In this document: positions 31,201 to 42,790 of the stretch, piece by piece
How positions within the stretch are numbered: position 1 is the first letter of the stretch
How the letters are laid out: each line of letters opens with the position of its first letter
Source of the DNA: Rhypophila decipiens
Lineage: Eukaryota > Ascomycota > Sordariomycetes > Sordariales > Naviculisporaceae
Assembly: GCA_033297075.1 (NCBI GenBank)
Contig: MU858064.1
Location: 1-64,000 of the forward strand
DNA: 64,000 bases
Direction: 5' to 3'
The notes under the pieces: model-generated
The model's database searches: none
What the model was told of the DNA's origin: nothing
Seen by the model: only the letters and a program-made list of their open reading frames with translations
Position numbers and translations under genes: made by a program

Positions 31201-31388
31201 TGAAAGGACGGAGGTTGTGGTGGTTGCGGAGTGGGCAGCGGCGCTGGGACAGGCCTGACACTGCTACGGCCGCCGCCAGTCGCAGCAGCAGCAGCAGCAG
31301 CAGCAGCTGTCGCAGCGCTGGGATTCGTCGCATTCGGGTCCAAGAAGGACCTAAGATCACTGACTTGTGTCTCGAGTTGGTCCATCAT
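28102..31388 (-). CDS. Zn(II)2Cys6 transcription factor (about 1032 aa, 4 exons)
   Basis: Exons: 31388-30870, 30810-30794 (17 nt), 30729-29571, 29505-28102. Donors GTATGT, GTAATT and GTGGGT; branch sites CTAAC, CTGAC and CTAAT. Start is the first ATG after an upstream in-frame stop. Residues ~28-37 are an Ala run. The fungal binuclear zinc cluster occupies ~179-205 (C-x2-C-x6-C-x5-C-x2-C-x6-C) with KRRKIK after the second Cys, for DNA binding in the nucleus. A heptad-like helix follows (~225-255), suited to dimerisation. The central part (~365-690) contains FTRDEMIQLCQFHEEEVG and DRRWGFGTGLPF, as in the fungal transcription-factor middle homology region. The C-terminal third is Gly/Ser/Gln-rich with an 11-Gln run encoded by CAG/CTG repeats (28251-28283). 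Target genes cannot be told from sequence. Confidence 0.88.
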
Positions 31389-32096
31389 GGCACGCAATGC
31401 ACCGATTCCGTCATTTCATGCCTTGTCGTTCCGCACCGAGTTGCTCTCTGATGGATTTGATTCCGCGATTGACGCCGCTCCTCGCATGGACTTTGCAGAG
31501 ACGGGACCCTCTCCTCTTTTGCCTTGGCGATTTGAAAAGGAGAGAAAAATACCGAGGAGCCAAACACGTCCCACACGAACCAAAGTTCACGAATGACCAG
31601 CAGCACAATCCAATGATTTCAAATGCGGCACTGCACCGCGGTTACCCCCTCCTCCCCGTTATAGTTTAGCTGCTCTCCCTCACGTGATTTTGTCCTGCTG
31701 TTGCTTCCCCTCTTCTTGACGGGGCACCATCCCAAAAGGTTCAGGCTTGGCCGAAAAAAGACAAAGCAGCTTCCCGGGAAGGTCAAGTGGGAAAGAATTG
31801 ATATGAAGCAGAGAAGCGGCAATTGGTTCATTTTTTGTTTTTATTCATGCTGCAAAGTCTCAGATTTTGGTGATGCCCCTGATACCTTGATACTGACGAG
31901 AGGCTTGTTTATCACTCATTCTTCCAAAGTGCTACGGGGTAATCAGATCCCTCCTATTCTCTTATAGAGGACTTTCCCCAGAAGCAGCGTAGCCATCATC
32001 GAGAAGGACGGCGCTACCCCTTCAACCTTGTGGAGGAAATACTGAGCGAGAAGGATATAAGATCGACTTCTGAGCACCCCGAAACTGCCGTCATGC
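31389..32096. other. Upstream region of the transcription factor / 3' flank of fumarylacetoacetase
   Basis: No gene seen. A long pyrimidine/CT-rich tract lies at about 31650-31720. Holds the transcription-factor promoter and the terminator of the next minus-strand gene. Confidence 0.4.
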
Positions 32097-33537
32097 CTAC
32101 TTGGCCGGGTAGACTTTGCCTCTGCACTCGCCAAATCCGACCCTGACACCCGCAGCCGACTTGCAGTAACCGCGCAAGACGACCTCGTCGCCGTCCTTGA
32201 GAAAGGTGCGCGACTCCATGCCAGCCAGCAGCACATCCTTGGTGCCGTTCCTGCTCAGCTCCAGCAGACTGCCGCTCTCGCCCTCGTTGGGTCCGCTGAT
32301 GGTTCCCGAGCCCAAGAGATCTCCGCTTCGCAAGGCACAGCCGCCGAGGGTGTGATGGGCAATCATCTGCGGGAAGGACCACATCAGGTTGGTCGAGCTG
32401 GTGCGGCAGATGGTGGTGGCGTTGTCCCCAGCTGCACAGAAGAGCAGGTCAACGTTAGCATCTTGCAGTCGTCTTTTGTATCGGGAGGTGCGAGGTGCAA
32501 GACTTACCAATCAGATCAACCTCGAGCTTAATGTCAAAGCAGCTCTCCTCCCGGTCCTCCTTCAGATAGTCCTGGATCGGCGTCGGGCCTTGGTTGGGGA
32601 TCCCCTTGGCTCGGAAGGGCTCGAGGGCATCGGCCAGAACAACCCAAGGGCTGATGGTGGTGGCAAAGTTCTTGCTGTTGAAGGGGCCGAGAGGGACATA
32701 CTCCCAGGCCTGAATGTCCCGGGCGCTCCAGTCGTTGAGCAGCACATAGCCAAAGATGTGCTCATCGGCCTCGCCAACATCAACACGCGCGCCTGCCTGG
32801 TCGGGAGGCACGCAGATGAAGCAGCCCAGCTCGAGCTCAAAGTCGAGCTTCCTCGACGGGGCCGTGGTCGGCTTCCTGACCTCAGCGGACGGGTCGAGGA
32901 GGATCTGTCCGACTGGTCGAGTGATGGCAGCTGATCCGCAGGCGGCTACTCCGATGCTGGACGCGCGGCCGTGGTAGCCGACAGGGAGGTGGTTGTAGTT
33001 TGGCTGGATCGCATTGGCGGCTCCGCGGAACATTTCGCCCACGGCAAAGGCGTGGTGATAGCCGGCGTAGAAGTCGGTATAGTCTCCGATGGCGAAAGGA
33101 AGGTGCATTTCGACATCTTTTCTGAGACAGATGGCCGTGGAACGGAGCAACTGGTCATCTTTGAGCACTTGAGGGTACGGGGTGTCCTCGCGAAGCAGAA
33201 CCTGGATGCCTTCCCGAACCTGGCGGTGAGCTGCCCGACCCAGACTGGCAAAGTCGTTCAGTGTAGATCGCGTAAAGACATCTCCGTACTTGCATGTGTC
33301 GTACCCTATGACACAGGAGAATAAGTGGTCAAACTTGTTAACCGCATGACCCGACTTTCCTTGTGTATAGTAGTAGTCGAAAAGTTTCTTGAGATCGAGT
33401 ATATATTCTCCAATGGCTACGGCCGCTCGAGGTTCATCATCCCAGTGCCCTCTCTTTATCAACGGGCTCACGATGCCAAAGGGAATGTTGTCGAGGGAGA
33501 AGTCGGAGTCGCTGTCGATCGCAAGCCAAGACCGCAT
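32097..33537 (-). CDS. fahA: Fumarylacetoacetase (454 aa, 2 exons)
   Basis: Hydrolyses fumarylacetoacetate to fumarate and acetoacetate, the last step of tyrosine/phenylalanine breakdown, in the cytosol. Exons 33537-32508 and 32431-32097; the intron has GTAAGT and GTGCAG ends. The start MRSWLAIDSDSDFSL matches the usual N-terminus; an upstream TTG extension has no ATG. Family motifs: YTDFYAGYHHA with the metal-binding Asp (~155) and catalytic His (~162), LPVGYHGRASSI (~184-195), ELEL with the two metal-binding Glu (~234, 236), LLNDWSARDIQ (~266-276) and WEYVPLGPF. The C-terminal exon holds GCALRSGDLLGSGTISGP and ends VYPAK. No other genes of the homogentisate pathway are adjacent. The symbol is used as in Aspergillus. 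Confidence 0.95.
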
Positions 33538-34036
33538 GTTTAGAGTCAGCTTTGGGCTTTTCCCGGCCAACTAACGATGTTTGTGTGAGATATTGTGCGA
33601 GAAGTAGGGACCCGATTGTTGACCGTTTTCGTAAACTGGGTTCCAGCTGTCGAGATTATAAGACCTGGAAACGAGGCCCGGATTAGTAGCGCGTAGCAGC
33701 TCCGATGAAAGCCGCGCACCCCACATTACACCGGCGTTGTCCCGCTCCCGAGGAGAATACACCGAGTTTTGCTTGACCCGTCCCCCGGCAAACCGATTCT
33801 TCTTGAGTTGTAAAGAAATAGATAAAACAACTTTTGCATAATACGTTGTAAGTTGCTTCGTGGGACGACCTTGATAAATGTGATTAATATTATGATAATA
33901 GTAAATGTGACTAATGTCATGGTAGAATCCCGTCCTGGCTACCGGTCCAATTCCCAAGTAAATCCAGCAAACATTGTCCAAACGAAACAGCCCATACCCC
34001 AACCAACCAGAAACTCCAGGCATTATCCAAAATAAA

Positions 34037-34981
34037 TCACAGCATAATCCCACACAACCGCGTAAACTCGACAACCTGCACCTCGGGCATCTGCCTAGCC
34101 GCCATCCTCGCCGCCGCTTTAGCCCGCTTGATATGGCTGCTCCCCACTCCCGTGCCATCGGCATCATCATACCCGGCACCCGGAACCAACCAAAAACTAA
34201 CCTCGCACCCATTGCCCCTCAACTCCTCAATCCGTCTCTGCAGTTCCTCCCAAAGATCGCGATTCGCATAGAACCTGCTTCCCGGCCGTCCATCCTCGCT
34301 CCGTGGTGAGCGCTTCGGTTTCCTCCACCGACGGGCTACCCAGCGGGGTAACCACGCCGTCGCGCCGTAGACGATATAGCTCAGATCTGTAAGGATCACG
34401 ACCCGGCGCCAGCCCTCGCCTGCCCAAGGGCGGAATTGGAGCGCCGCAATGACAGCACGGAGCTTGGCGCGGTTGGAGGTATGTTCTGCAAAGTGGCCTG
34501 TCGGACCGTGGTCTTCGAGTCGAAAGGCGACGCTGCCTGTTGGTGTGCTCGTCGGACCTGTCCCTTTGTTGTTCAGGAAAGGAAAGGTTATGGGATCACC
34601 TGCGGCAACGGTATTATATGAAGTTGACGAGGACGACGAGCTCTTGTACATGAAAGAACAGCCTCCCGTGGGTGCTTCGTCTTGAGAAATAGATCGGCCG
34701 TTGTTGATGCAGGACCCGTCAATGACGAGGAGCATCTCGCGCGAGTCGAAGCGGTTCACGAAGCGCGGATAGGGCGGTCGGTCGGGGGCGAAGACGGTCT
34801 GGACAGGGAAATGGATCTCTGGGGCGAGGTTGCCATCTTGGGGTGTGAAGATGGTTGCTGGTACGATGGCTGGTTTCGGCTTGCGTTGCTGCCTTTTGCG
34901 AATCGAGGATGGGGAGGATTTGGGAGGCGGCGGTGCTTGTGATAGGCAGGGCGGGGCGATATAGATGCCGGGGGAGTCCAT
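34037..34981 (-). CDS. RNase H-like protein with a catalytic Glu replaced by Lys (314 aa)
   Basis: A single-exon gene starting at ATG 34981. The N-terminal ~80 residues are Pro/Lys-rich and variable. An RNase H type 1-like fold follows: LLVIDGSCINNG (Asp88 at the first catalytic position), GPTGHFAEHTSNRAKLRAVIAA, VVILTDLSYIV (Asp199), then NRDLWEELQRRI and FWLVPG. In related fungal proteins the helix reads NRAELRA, with Glu as a metal ligand. Here the codon is AAG (Lys173), one transition from GAG. The last acidic ligand region (GYDDADGTG) is also unusual. The protein may thus bind nucleic acid without cleaving it, or be decaying. It lies on the same strand as fumarylacetoacetase, about 500 bp upstream, as a separate gene. 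Confidence 0.72.
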   Translation of the reverse strand: MDSPGIYIAPPCLSQAPPPPKSSPSSIRKRQQRKPKPAIVPATIFTPQDGNLAPEIHFPVQTVFAPDRPPYPRFVNRFDSREMLLVIDGSCINNGRSISQDEAPTGGCSFMYKSSSSSSTSYNTVAAGDPITFPFLNNKGTGPTSTPTGSVAFRLEDHGPTGHFAEHTSNRAKLRAVIAALQFRPWAGEGWRRVVILTDLSYIVYGATAWLPRWVARRWRKPKRSPRSEDGRPGSRFYANRDLWEELQRRIEELRGNGCEVSFWLVPGAGYDDADGTGVGSSHIKRAKAAARMAARQMPEVQVVEFTRLCGIML

Positions 34982-36171
34982 GGTGTAGTTCGTAGGTTCG
35001 AGGGCTGTGGTAGGGTGTCGAGAAGTTGCAAGCGGGCCGGCTTCGAGCCGTGAAGCTTCGGTGAAGCTCTCGTGGCAGCGGCTAGGGGTCGGGCGGCGAG
35101 AACAGGCCGTGCGCTTGCAGTGGGCTGGTATTTTGAGAGTTAATTGATAATGTTTACAGACATGCTGTTACAGAATAGGGGAATGCCAGAATGGAAGCCC
35201 AATGGCTCGAGTGGTGGGCGCCAGAAGTTGTCTGACAAGGTCGAGATGTTGGCTCAGGAACCCAGAACAATGGAGAGTTTGCACGCAGCCCGAGCACAGC
35301 ACTGTTGAATCCGGCAAACAGCTGAGAACCCAGTCAACCCACTAAAACTGGGCTACCCCAACCCACCAATGTGGCCCTAATTCCGCAGAGTAACGGCGCC
35401 AGCCACGCCGACAGGGGTTCAAGACTTCAACCCCGGATTTGGCAGACTTGGCACATGATCAAGGATCTGCATCCTGCATCTCTTCTCGAAAAGGGGGTTT
35501 GACTGCATCTCCAACGCACTTGTTTCCAGGGCTTCGGTGACAGATGCCCTGAACTGGACCGAAGTGTACTTTACTTCCAGACTTAATGTGGCAGCATGAA
35601 AAGTTTAAAGTTCGTGTGCCTTAGGGCCCGGGCCCGGATACTCACAGACACCGGCAATCAGAGGACCTTGAAGGATTCGTGGCTTGGAATTCTGATGGAA
35701 GACGTCGAGCGACAACAGAGATGAGAACCACAGCTGAACACCCAGATGTTCTCATTGCTTTGGCAGTCATAAAGTACATGATTGACATTATCAATCTCAG
35801 AAGCCCCGAATCCCCCAACAATGGCTGGCAAGTTTCCCTTCACTGTTCAGTCTAGTTTCCGAGGTCTGTACATCAGGTACTTGGCGGTACTTGCCTTGGT
35901 TCCAGCCTCAATCTTCCCGGGCGTGATATACTTTTAACGTGAATATCTGTCTCCATAGATGCCTCGCATATGCAACTTGTAACTCGTTCAGGGCCAGACA
36001 GCTCTCCTCGGGGTTTGATATGACGTTGCGGGTCAAGTACAAAGTCAAATTTTATCAGGGCTCCGGCTATCGTACCTTCCTTTTTTATTCATCATATTTC
36101 TCAACATTTAACTTTCCTATTCATCTCATTCCCATCTACTTCATTCCGACCCCACCATCTCACAGATCCCA
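34982..36171. other. Divergent intergenic region (1.2 kb)
   Basis: Lies between the start of the minus-strand RNase H-like gene and the plus-strand hypothetical gene, so it should contain both promoters. No further gene or repeat recognised. Confidence 0.4.
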
Positions 36172-37341
36172 ATGCTCACTCGCAATCAATTCCCCATGTT
36201 GGACAGAAACCAGAGGATGCGAACCAAGATCATGGCCTACCACCGCCAATTTATCGAGGCGCGGGAGGAACGCCGCCAGGCCGAGTACGACGCCATTGGC
36301 GAGCAAATATTTGCCAACGCCTGCAACTGGCTCAGAGTCCCGGGCCAACGACGGATTGAACGATCTGGAAGTCTGTATCGCGTGCCGACGCCACATCCCC
36401 ACCATAGGAGGAGGATTGGCGAACCAGAAGCCGAGGACGACTCCTTCGACGAGGAAAATAACGACCGTTATGACCACGATTCGTCACCTCTTGACTCCTC
36501 GGCCAACGAGAGACCACATGGGCCAGCCCAGCTGCAACGACGTGGGGTACAACGACTGAGGAATCCCTTCTCAAACCGCAGCAGTGTTGCACTCTCTGAC
36601 CGAAGCGAGGAGCTCGGGCCGAGGAACGAGCCACCGCCCCTGTATTCAGAGCACGACGCCCTCGGGTGTCAGGAAGACCTTCTTGGCTGTCCAGAAGAGC
36701 CAACACCAGAACAAGAAATCCAGGCAATAGTCCGCAATGTTCACCAGAGGCGACAGGTGGTGGTCATCCAGCCCAGCTTCCCGTACCCCAACTACTCTGC
36801 CGGAGAGATCGTCGACGACCCCCGGGAGACCATCACTACGACTATTAGCAGAGCTCAAAACGTACGACTGATCAACATTGTCCCTGGGCATCGGGCTGCC
36901 CCCTCAAATCTCAACACCACAGCCCAGACAAATCCCGCCCTTCACTACCTCGACCAGTCACATAGACATGACCAGGCTCTTGACAGCAGCGACTCGGGCG
37001 ACTCGCTGCCTCTTCCACCAGGCGTCTCTGCTCAAAGCTCAGGGCAGGACAAGGAGGCGCCCGTATATTTCCTCCCATCGCCTGCCTTGGATCTGTCCAG
37101 CGCCAACCTCACGGGGAGTTTATGGAACCAGCAGCCCGGACTGTCACCAGGCGAGTTGTTGTCATCTGCCGGCCAATCTCAGAATATTGGGAGACATGAC
37201 GACGACGAGGCTATTACAGTTGAGCACGTCGAGGACGTGGCACTGGATGGCAGCTCACGGGATGAGGAGATGATAGTCCAGCATGTTGAGCATGTTCCAC
37301 AGGCGGAATATCGTAATGCGAGCACTAGTATGAGGGATTAG
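36172..37341 (+). CDS. Hypothetical protein (389 aa)
   Basis: A single open frame from ATG 36172. The N-terminal 60 residues are charged and probably helical (MAYHRQFIEAREERRQAEYD). The middle is Arg/Ser/Asp-rich and disordered, with a PPPLYSEHD motif near residue 153. The C-terminus contains a loosely repeated acidic/His peptide (VEHVEDVAL and VQHVEHVPQ). No signal peptide, membrane segment or known domain is seen. Codon use and length support a real gene; function unknown. Confidence 0.6.
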   Translation: MLTRNQFPMLDRNQRMRTKIMAYHRQFIEAREERRQAEYDAIGEQIFANACNWLRVPGQRRIERSGSLYRVPTPHPHHRRRIGEPEAEDDSFDEENNDRYDHDSSPLDSSANERPHGPAQLQRRGVQRLRNPFSNRSSVALSDRSEELGPRNEPPPLYSEHDALGCQEDLLGCPEEPTPEQEIQAIVRNVHQRRQVVVIQPSFPYPNYSAGEIVDDPRETITTTISRAQNVRLINIVPGHRAAPSNLNTTAQTNPALHYLDQSHRHDQALDSSDSGDSLPLPPGVSAQSSGQDKEAPVYFLPSPALDLSSANLTGSLWNQQPGLSPGELLSSAGQSQNIGRHDDDEAITVEHVEDVALDGSSRDEEMIVQHVEHVPQAEYRNASTSMRD

Positions 37342-38327
37342 CTGTGGAAAGATGCGGCTTTATTTTGATGTAAAACATAGATTTGTCGTCATCAGCTTTC
37401 GAGCGAACAGTATAGATAGACCATGGAGCAAGAAGAAAGCAGATTATGTCCTATTTCCATGTGCTATATTCTCCATCGATCACTGGGTTTACAGCACCGT
37501 ATAGCATTGTCACAGCATCTCAAGGCCTACGGATCCATCAAGTGTCAAAGCACAGTGGCTTAGCTGTGTTACCGTCTTCGTCATCACACACAGTCTCGGC
37601 AATTCGTACTTGTGCACTTCAGGCGTGCCATGTTTCAGTGTTTCACGGGGGCAAGACTTGAAAAATCTCACTTGCTGTGGCAACATATCATGGAAGTCAA
37701 CGGTTTTGCTCTCAGACAGTCCATACTCTATTGACAATCAGGATATGACAAAATTACCGCATTGTGCGGTTCATCTATTTCGGGCACGGTATGTGATACA
37801 GTTGGTCACGTACACGAACTGGGTGGTACATCCACCGTCGCCATCAAGGATGGAGATATTCACGTTTGTTTTCTTTAAACTCCCCAACTCCTTGAGTCCT
37901 TGGTGTACTTTTCTCCTCGAATATCATCCTTGTCTTACTCTAACGAGACATAACCCGTCAAAGCAGAGCTTTCTATCACACCGAAACGGCTTTAGGTCTT
38001 CGGCCCCTGACCGAGTATTTACTTCCCGTTGACATGCTATCTGCGTACGACCAATGAGAATCAACCCTGAGACGTGCCTTCCCAAACGCCAGCTGTTGAA
38101 TATATACCACACCGAGCTCGAGCTCCTGCCGTCCAATATATTCTCCAGCGGCCCAGGACCAAAGCGCTACGCACAGTCCAGTCTCCTGCTTGTCTATTCA
38201 ATCCCGAGATTTAAATTCAGTTCTGTTCTCTGACAAGCCGTCCTCGAGCAAACTTCATCCTTGACCCAACATACTCGAACCAGTCGGGCCACCAGCCTCA
38301 CAACCACGCAGGACTTCTGTGACCACA
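37342..38327. other. Intergenic region between two hypothetical genes
   Basis: No gene seen; the final ~150 bp should be the promoter and leader of the next plus-strand gene. Confidence 0.4.
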
Positions 38328-39324
38328 ATGCCGCCAACCAGCCTCCCCATCCGGCGACGCAACGCCGTCCGCCGCCGCCGTCAGGGGTCGTCTCCTCAGC
38401 AGGAGCAACAACAACAGCAACCCAGCGCGTCTCCTCAGCAGCAGCAGCAGCAGCACCAGCAACAACAACAGCAACCCACCGGTGGCGGCCCCCAAACTCT
38501 TGCAAGGCCATTCTCCTTTGACGGCCGCGGGGCCATCACCACACAGCCGACAAGCTCGACACTGGCGACTCAGCAACGTGCAAATGCCAACCCACAGCCA
38601 GTCCCAGTCCCAGTCCCAGGCGCTTTGGCTGCCCAAGCAGCAGGGTACGTTTATTCTCTCTTTGAATAGATAGAATTGGATAGAGCTAGCTCGACTAACA
38701 CATGGCAGCAGCACCAAAGGATCGGAAGCCAAGCGAGCCTGCTCTTCCTCCGACCGAGGCCAAAACAATTATTGTGCCCCTGAGCGCCCCGACCATCACT
38801 CCTCCTCCTTCCATGACGAGTCGTGGACCAGTGCCTATGAAGATAGCGCTCTCACCGGCAACGAGAGCAGCAACTACCAGCTCGGCCCAGTGGCAGAACG
38901 CCAGAGCAGAAGTATGATACCTGGCCCCCAGGTCCGAGATTCAACCTGGCGAAAGCTCATTCCCTCTAATCCATTTGCCAAAGACGACGATGATGACAAT
39001 GATCAGAAGGAGGACGAGCAGGCCGAAGCAGCAACAAGAGCTTGTCGGGACGAGAACGAGGCTGGTGACTTGAATGGAGAGGATAGCAGACCCGCTGGAG
39101 TTATAAGCAGGTGTTATGGCTCGTCGTCCAAAGAACTTGACAACCTCCCGGCCGTGCCGAGAGCCCGACGAGAGAGATCGAGCTCTAGCTTGGCCTCGGT
39201 TGTGTCTGATGTTAGCGAGTCTAGTGGAAGGAGGAGTGTGAGTCCCATTGGTGGGAGAGATGGTGGTGGCAACCTGAAGCCGAGGAGGAGGAGGAGACGG
39301 TATGCATGGTTGGGGAATTTTTGA
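38328..39324 (+). CDS. Gln-rich hypothetical protein (310 aa, 2 exons)
   Basis: Exons 38328-38644 and 38709-39324. The donor is GTACGT, the branch CTAAC is at about 38695, and the acceptor is a CAGCAG tandem, so splicing at 38709 or 38712 would add or drop one Ser. The N-terminus is basic (LPIRRRNAVRRRR) and is followed by three Gln runs from CAG/CAA repeats. The middle is acidic (AKDDDDDNDQKEDEQ), and the C-terminus has a Ser-rich stretch and a basic end (KPRRRRRRYAW). No known domain. The two basic ends suggest nuclear location. The ATG at 38328 is chosen because the frame has only a GTG further upstream. Confidence 0.6.
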
Positions 39325-40619
39325 TGATGCATGCGGCTTTTGCTCATTTATTATCGACAAATACAAGCTACAGATATCCAAGCAGCATCCTGTCCCTGAT
39401 ATCCTGGGCAGGGGACATTGTGAAACTAAGCCGTCAAGAGATGTACGAATCTCTGTTCCTGTGCAGCATATCGAGCAGGACAGGTTTCTTTTTGCGCGGG
39501 TCGCGGCAGCAATTCGACATGTGGCATCATCTTGGGTACCTGGGTTGGGAGCGGATGGGCACAGTCAGTCAACTTGTGCTGGATCCTCGTACCAGGAGCG
39601 AGAGTGGAAAACGGGCAAGGTGTTGATTTACATCGGCAATGGATGGGTTATGATGGTCTCAACCCATCCCCTGTCATACTTGATGGGGATACCGCCCAAT
39701 CTCACATACAGCAACCCCCCCAGCCAGGGGAGCCCAAACGCAAATCTCGGAACGCTATCTGACGGGCTCGACCTTCTGCCTGCATGGACAATATAGGACG
39801 AGGACTTTGCCAGGAAGCCTTTTGAGCCTCCAGCGAGCCTGGTGACCCAAAGGTTTGGCGCACCCGTCCTCTCACATACCCACCGACGTGTGGTAAATGC
39901 CGAGAGGCTGAAGCAGTCGGAAAAGTGGAGATACTTTATTCCTACGCAATCCAGCGTCCCGAGTCTCGACTTGACCCTCGCAGAACCGCGACCGAACGGA
40001 CCGCGACCAGGACCTAAGAGGCCTGCCGAGATGGTGTTGGAACGGGGTACATGGCCAGTGCCCCACTCCAGGGTTCACCGCACTACTCTTTACATAGCTC
40101 AGTCCTCTGATCAAGGACTGTTCCATTTCCTTAGTTAGCTTCATCTACAATCAGCAATAGATTCAGCATTTCTGCCCATGTGCTTCGCCGAAGAGATGGT
40201 AATTCCACCGTCTATTCCACCTCATCGTAAGGATCTCGCGGAGTAGAGAAGGCGCTCGTTTTCGTATACCTGACTCTAGATAGAAGATATAGAAGATGTC
40301 CAATCTGATCAGCTCACGCCTTTCCAAACTTGTTACTATCCATAAGCATTGAGACTTCGGTTTATCTCCTCGTGATGGACTACAAAAATTATCCCATTCT
40401 GACTAGAACCAGTAAAAATAAATAAATAAAGCCAGAGATAATTCTCAGCGCCCACGATAGTAGCTACCTCTATGCTCAAGGACTGCCCTTGTGATGGTTT
40501 GATTTTCTGGCAACGGCGCTCTCTTCCTTCTCCCATCTGTCACCTTGTTCCTCCCTGGAACTAGTTCATCTCCTTCCGTGTATGTGCCTATATAGTGATA
40601 ACAAGCATAAAGTGCGACC
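39325..40619. other. Convergent intergenic region (1.3 kb)
   Basis: Lies between the 3' ends of the Gln-rich gene (+) and the short-chain dehydrogenase (-). Frames up to 164 codons exist on the plus strand but show no family features. Confidence 0.4.
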
Positions 40620-42072
40620 TCACAAAAGCCCTTCCTCCCGCTCAATCTCGTCCTTGCTAGGACACCACTTATCCTGCAGTGCCTTGTCCAGACTGTTGGC
40701 ATAGACATCCTTGCTCCACCACTCGCCCCAGCTAGTGAGGAAGATCCGCTCCGGGTCCTCGGGGATATCATCTCTTGTGAATGCCCTCAGAAGAGATGCG
40801 GCTCCTGTCAAGAATTCATGTTGTTAGCTTAATCCCAACACAGCAACGTTTTCCAATGCCGGAACCACACAACCTCGCTTAAAGAGGAGAGTATAAAGGA
40901 AAAAGTGGGCTTAAGAAGGGGACTCACCCTCGGGGACACTCTTAGCATCCGGCATATCCATAGTCAACTTCATGCCCGAACCGCGTCCAATCCCCGTGTC
41001 AGGAATCAGGCCCGGCGAGACAGCCACGACCGTACACTGACCCGCGAGTTGACGTCGCCACCAGTGGGCGCCGAGGAGCTGGACGAACTTGGTCTCGCAG
41101 TAGATATCCATGCCCGAGACGCCCGATCCTGCTTTGAGGTGCTCATCCAGGACGGCTATTCATGTCCATCAGTCAGTCCCTGGAAGAAAATCAACAAGGA
41201 GAGCAAAGTTATGGGACTCACTCGTATCCTGGACTCTCCTCACAGCACCCGAGGATACGACCACGATGCGGGCCTTAGACTCCACGAGTTTGTCTTTCAG
41301 CAGGTGGATGAGGTAGTGCTGGGCTGTATGTATATTCTGTCAGTACATTTATCATCGTGTTTGACATCTCAGCACCAGTTTGCTCTTCTCCGGTGCGCCT
41401 CATATCCAATGCAGCACTCATCATATATGATGTATTACCCAAACTCGCCACAGCTCTTACCGCTCATCCCCAAGACCGGAAAAGAAAAAAAGAGAAGAGA
41501 AAAGAACTCACACAAATGATTCACCACCAAACTCTCACACCACTTCGACCCCCCCGGCCCCTTGCCCTTCTCCTCCTGCTCAGTCCCGTCCGTAATCCCC
41601 GCGTTCAAGAATAAATAATCCAACTTCAGATTCTTCTTGTCAAGCTGGTCGAGCGTGCGTTGCGCAAACGTCCTTGTGGCTTTCAAATCTGACAGCTCAA
41701 GCGGCAAGACGGTCAGGTCATGTCTCGATTTCCAGTTATCAGACGTAGACTCGAGCAGGGAATCATAGGCCGCCGTGGTGCGGTTTACGTCTCGCGCGCC
41801 GAGGATGAACTTGTAGGGTGTTGCTTTTTGGGCGAGGAGCTGTTTGATTGCTTCGAAGCCCTGTTTTTTTTTAAAAAAAAATAAAAAAAAATAAAAAAAT
41901 AAAAGATTAGCCGGTGTGAGTATATGGATGATTTGGTTATCCTGGTTGGTTGCGTAGGTGATGCTGTTTGGGGCTTGGGAAGTGAGATTTAGGGGAGAGA
42001 TGTATTGATATGATGACGTACCAAGCCAGATGAGGCACCGGTTGCAACGACGGTCTTTGCGATGGCTGCCAT
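40620..42072 (-). CDS. Short-chain dehydrogenase/reductase (304 aa, 5 exons)
   Basis: Exons 42072-42022, 41860-41512, 41323-41222, 41155-40928 and 40804-40620. Introns have GTACGT or GTGAGT donors and join in frame. The N-terminus has the cofactor-binding TGASSGLG (residues 11-18). Also present are NAG at 103-105, the catalytic Ser in VVVSSG (157-158) and YCETK (Tyr186, Lys190): the Ser-Tyr-Lys set of the classical SDR family, which oxidises or reduces alcohols and ketones with NAD(P). The sequence resembles the retinol-dehydrogenase/protochlorophyllide-reductase-like branch found in fungi. No signal peptide is seen. Intron 1 is unusual for a long run of T and TA before its acceptor (minus strand). 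Substrate unknown. Confidence 0.9.
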
Positions 42073-42790
42073 TTTCGTTCAGTTCTCTCAATGGTGAATA
42101 TGGGGATTGAGACTTTGTGATGAGCTTCAGGCGGTGAGAAAGTGAGAGTGAGCGTAGAAGATGTCCTGGTCTTGGGGGCTAAGCTCGGATTTATGAACCG
42201 TTGATGAGATTCAATGGTCCGGTGGGAAAGCTCGGGACAAAGCTGCTGTCTCGTTGAACCAAGTGGGGCAGCTCCGAATCAACGCCCTGAGTTCGCTTTG
42301 TGGCACCATGATTACCAATCCGAGATGCCTCGGATAACAGTTTACCATGCTGACGGCCAGCATAGGTTACAACTCAGGTCACGGCCTGAGATACGAACCA
42401 CGAATCAAGGGAGACCTTGTTCAATGTTTATAAGCCGAGTTATTGTCAGTCCGAGCTACAGCTGGACATCACATCGAGGGGACCGGAAAAGGCCTTAACT
42501 CCGTACTTCTCCGACAAAGGTTTGACGAACCTCCGGGAGATAAACAAACCCCTTTCCATATGACCTGATTAAACAACTAGGGCTCTCACTTTGCACTAAT
42601 ATTTTCATTGCAGTACTTTGGGATGGGATATCTGGTCCCAAGAGTAATTGGTTGAGATATGAGGCACGGCAAAGGGTTCCTTCTGAGGGTCAAGCCGTAG
42701 CTGTATAATCTGAAGCTTGATAGAGTATTAGAGTCAGTCATTCATCAACTTCACAACTCATAGGACCCATCCCTGGAGAGTTCATACCTC
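42073..42790. other. Region between the SDR and HET genes
   Basis: Promoter of the SDR gene and 3' flank of the HET gene; no other feature seen. Confidence 0.4.

Noticed and set aside
39302..39796. Plus-strand frames downstream of the Gln-rich gene
   Set aside because: No start context, domain or codon pattern; one overlaps the end of the real gene.
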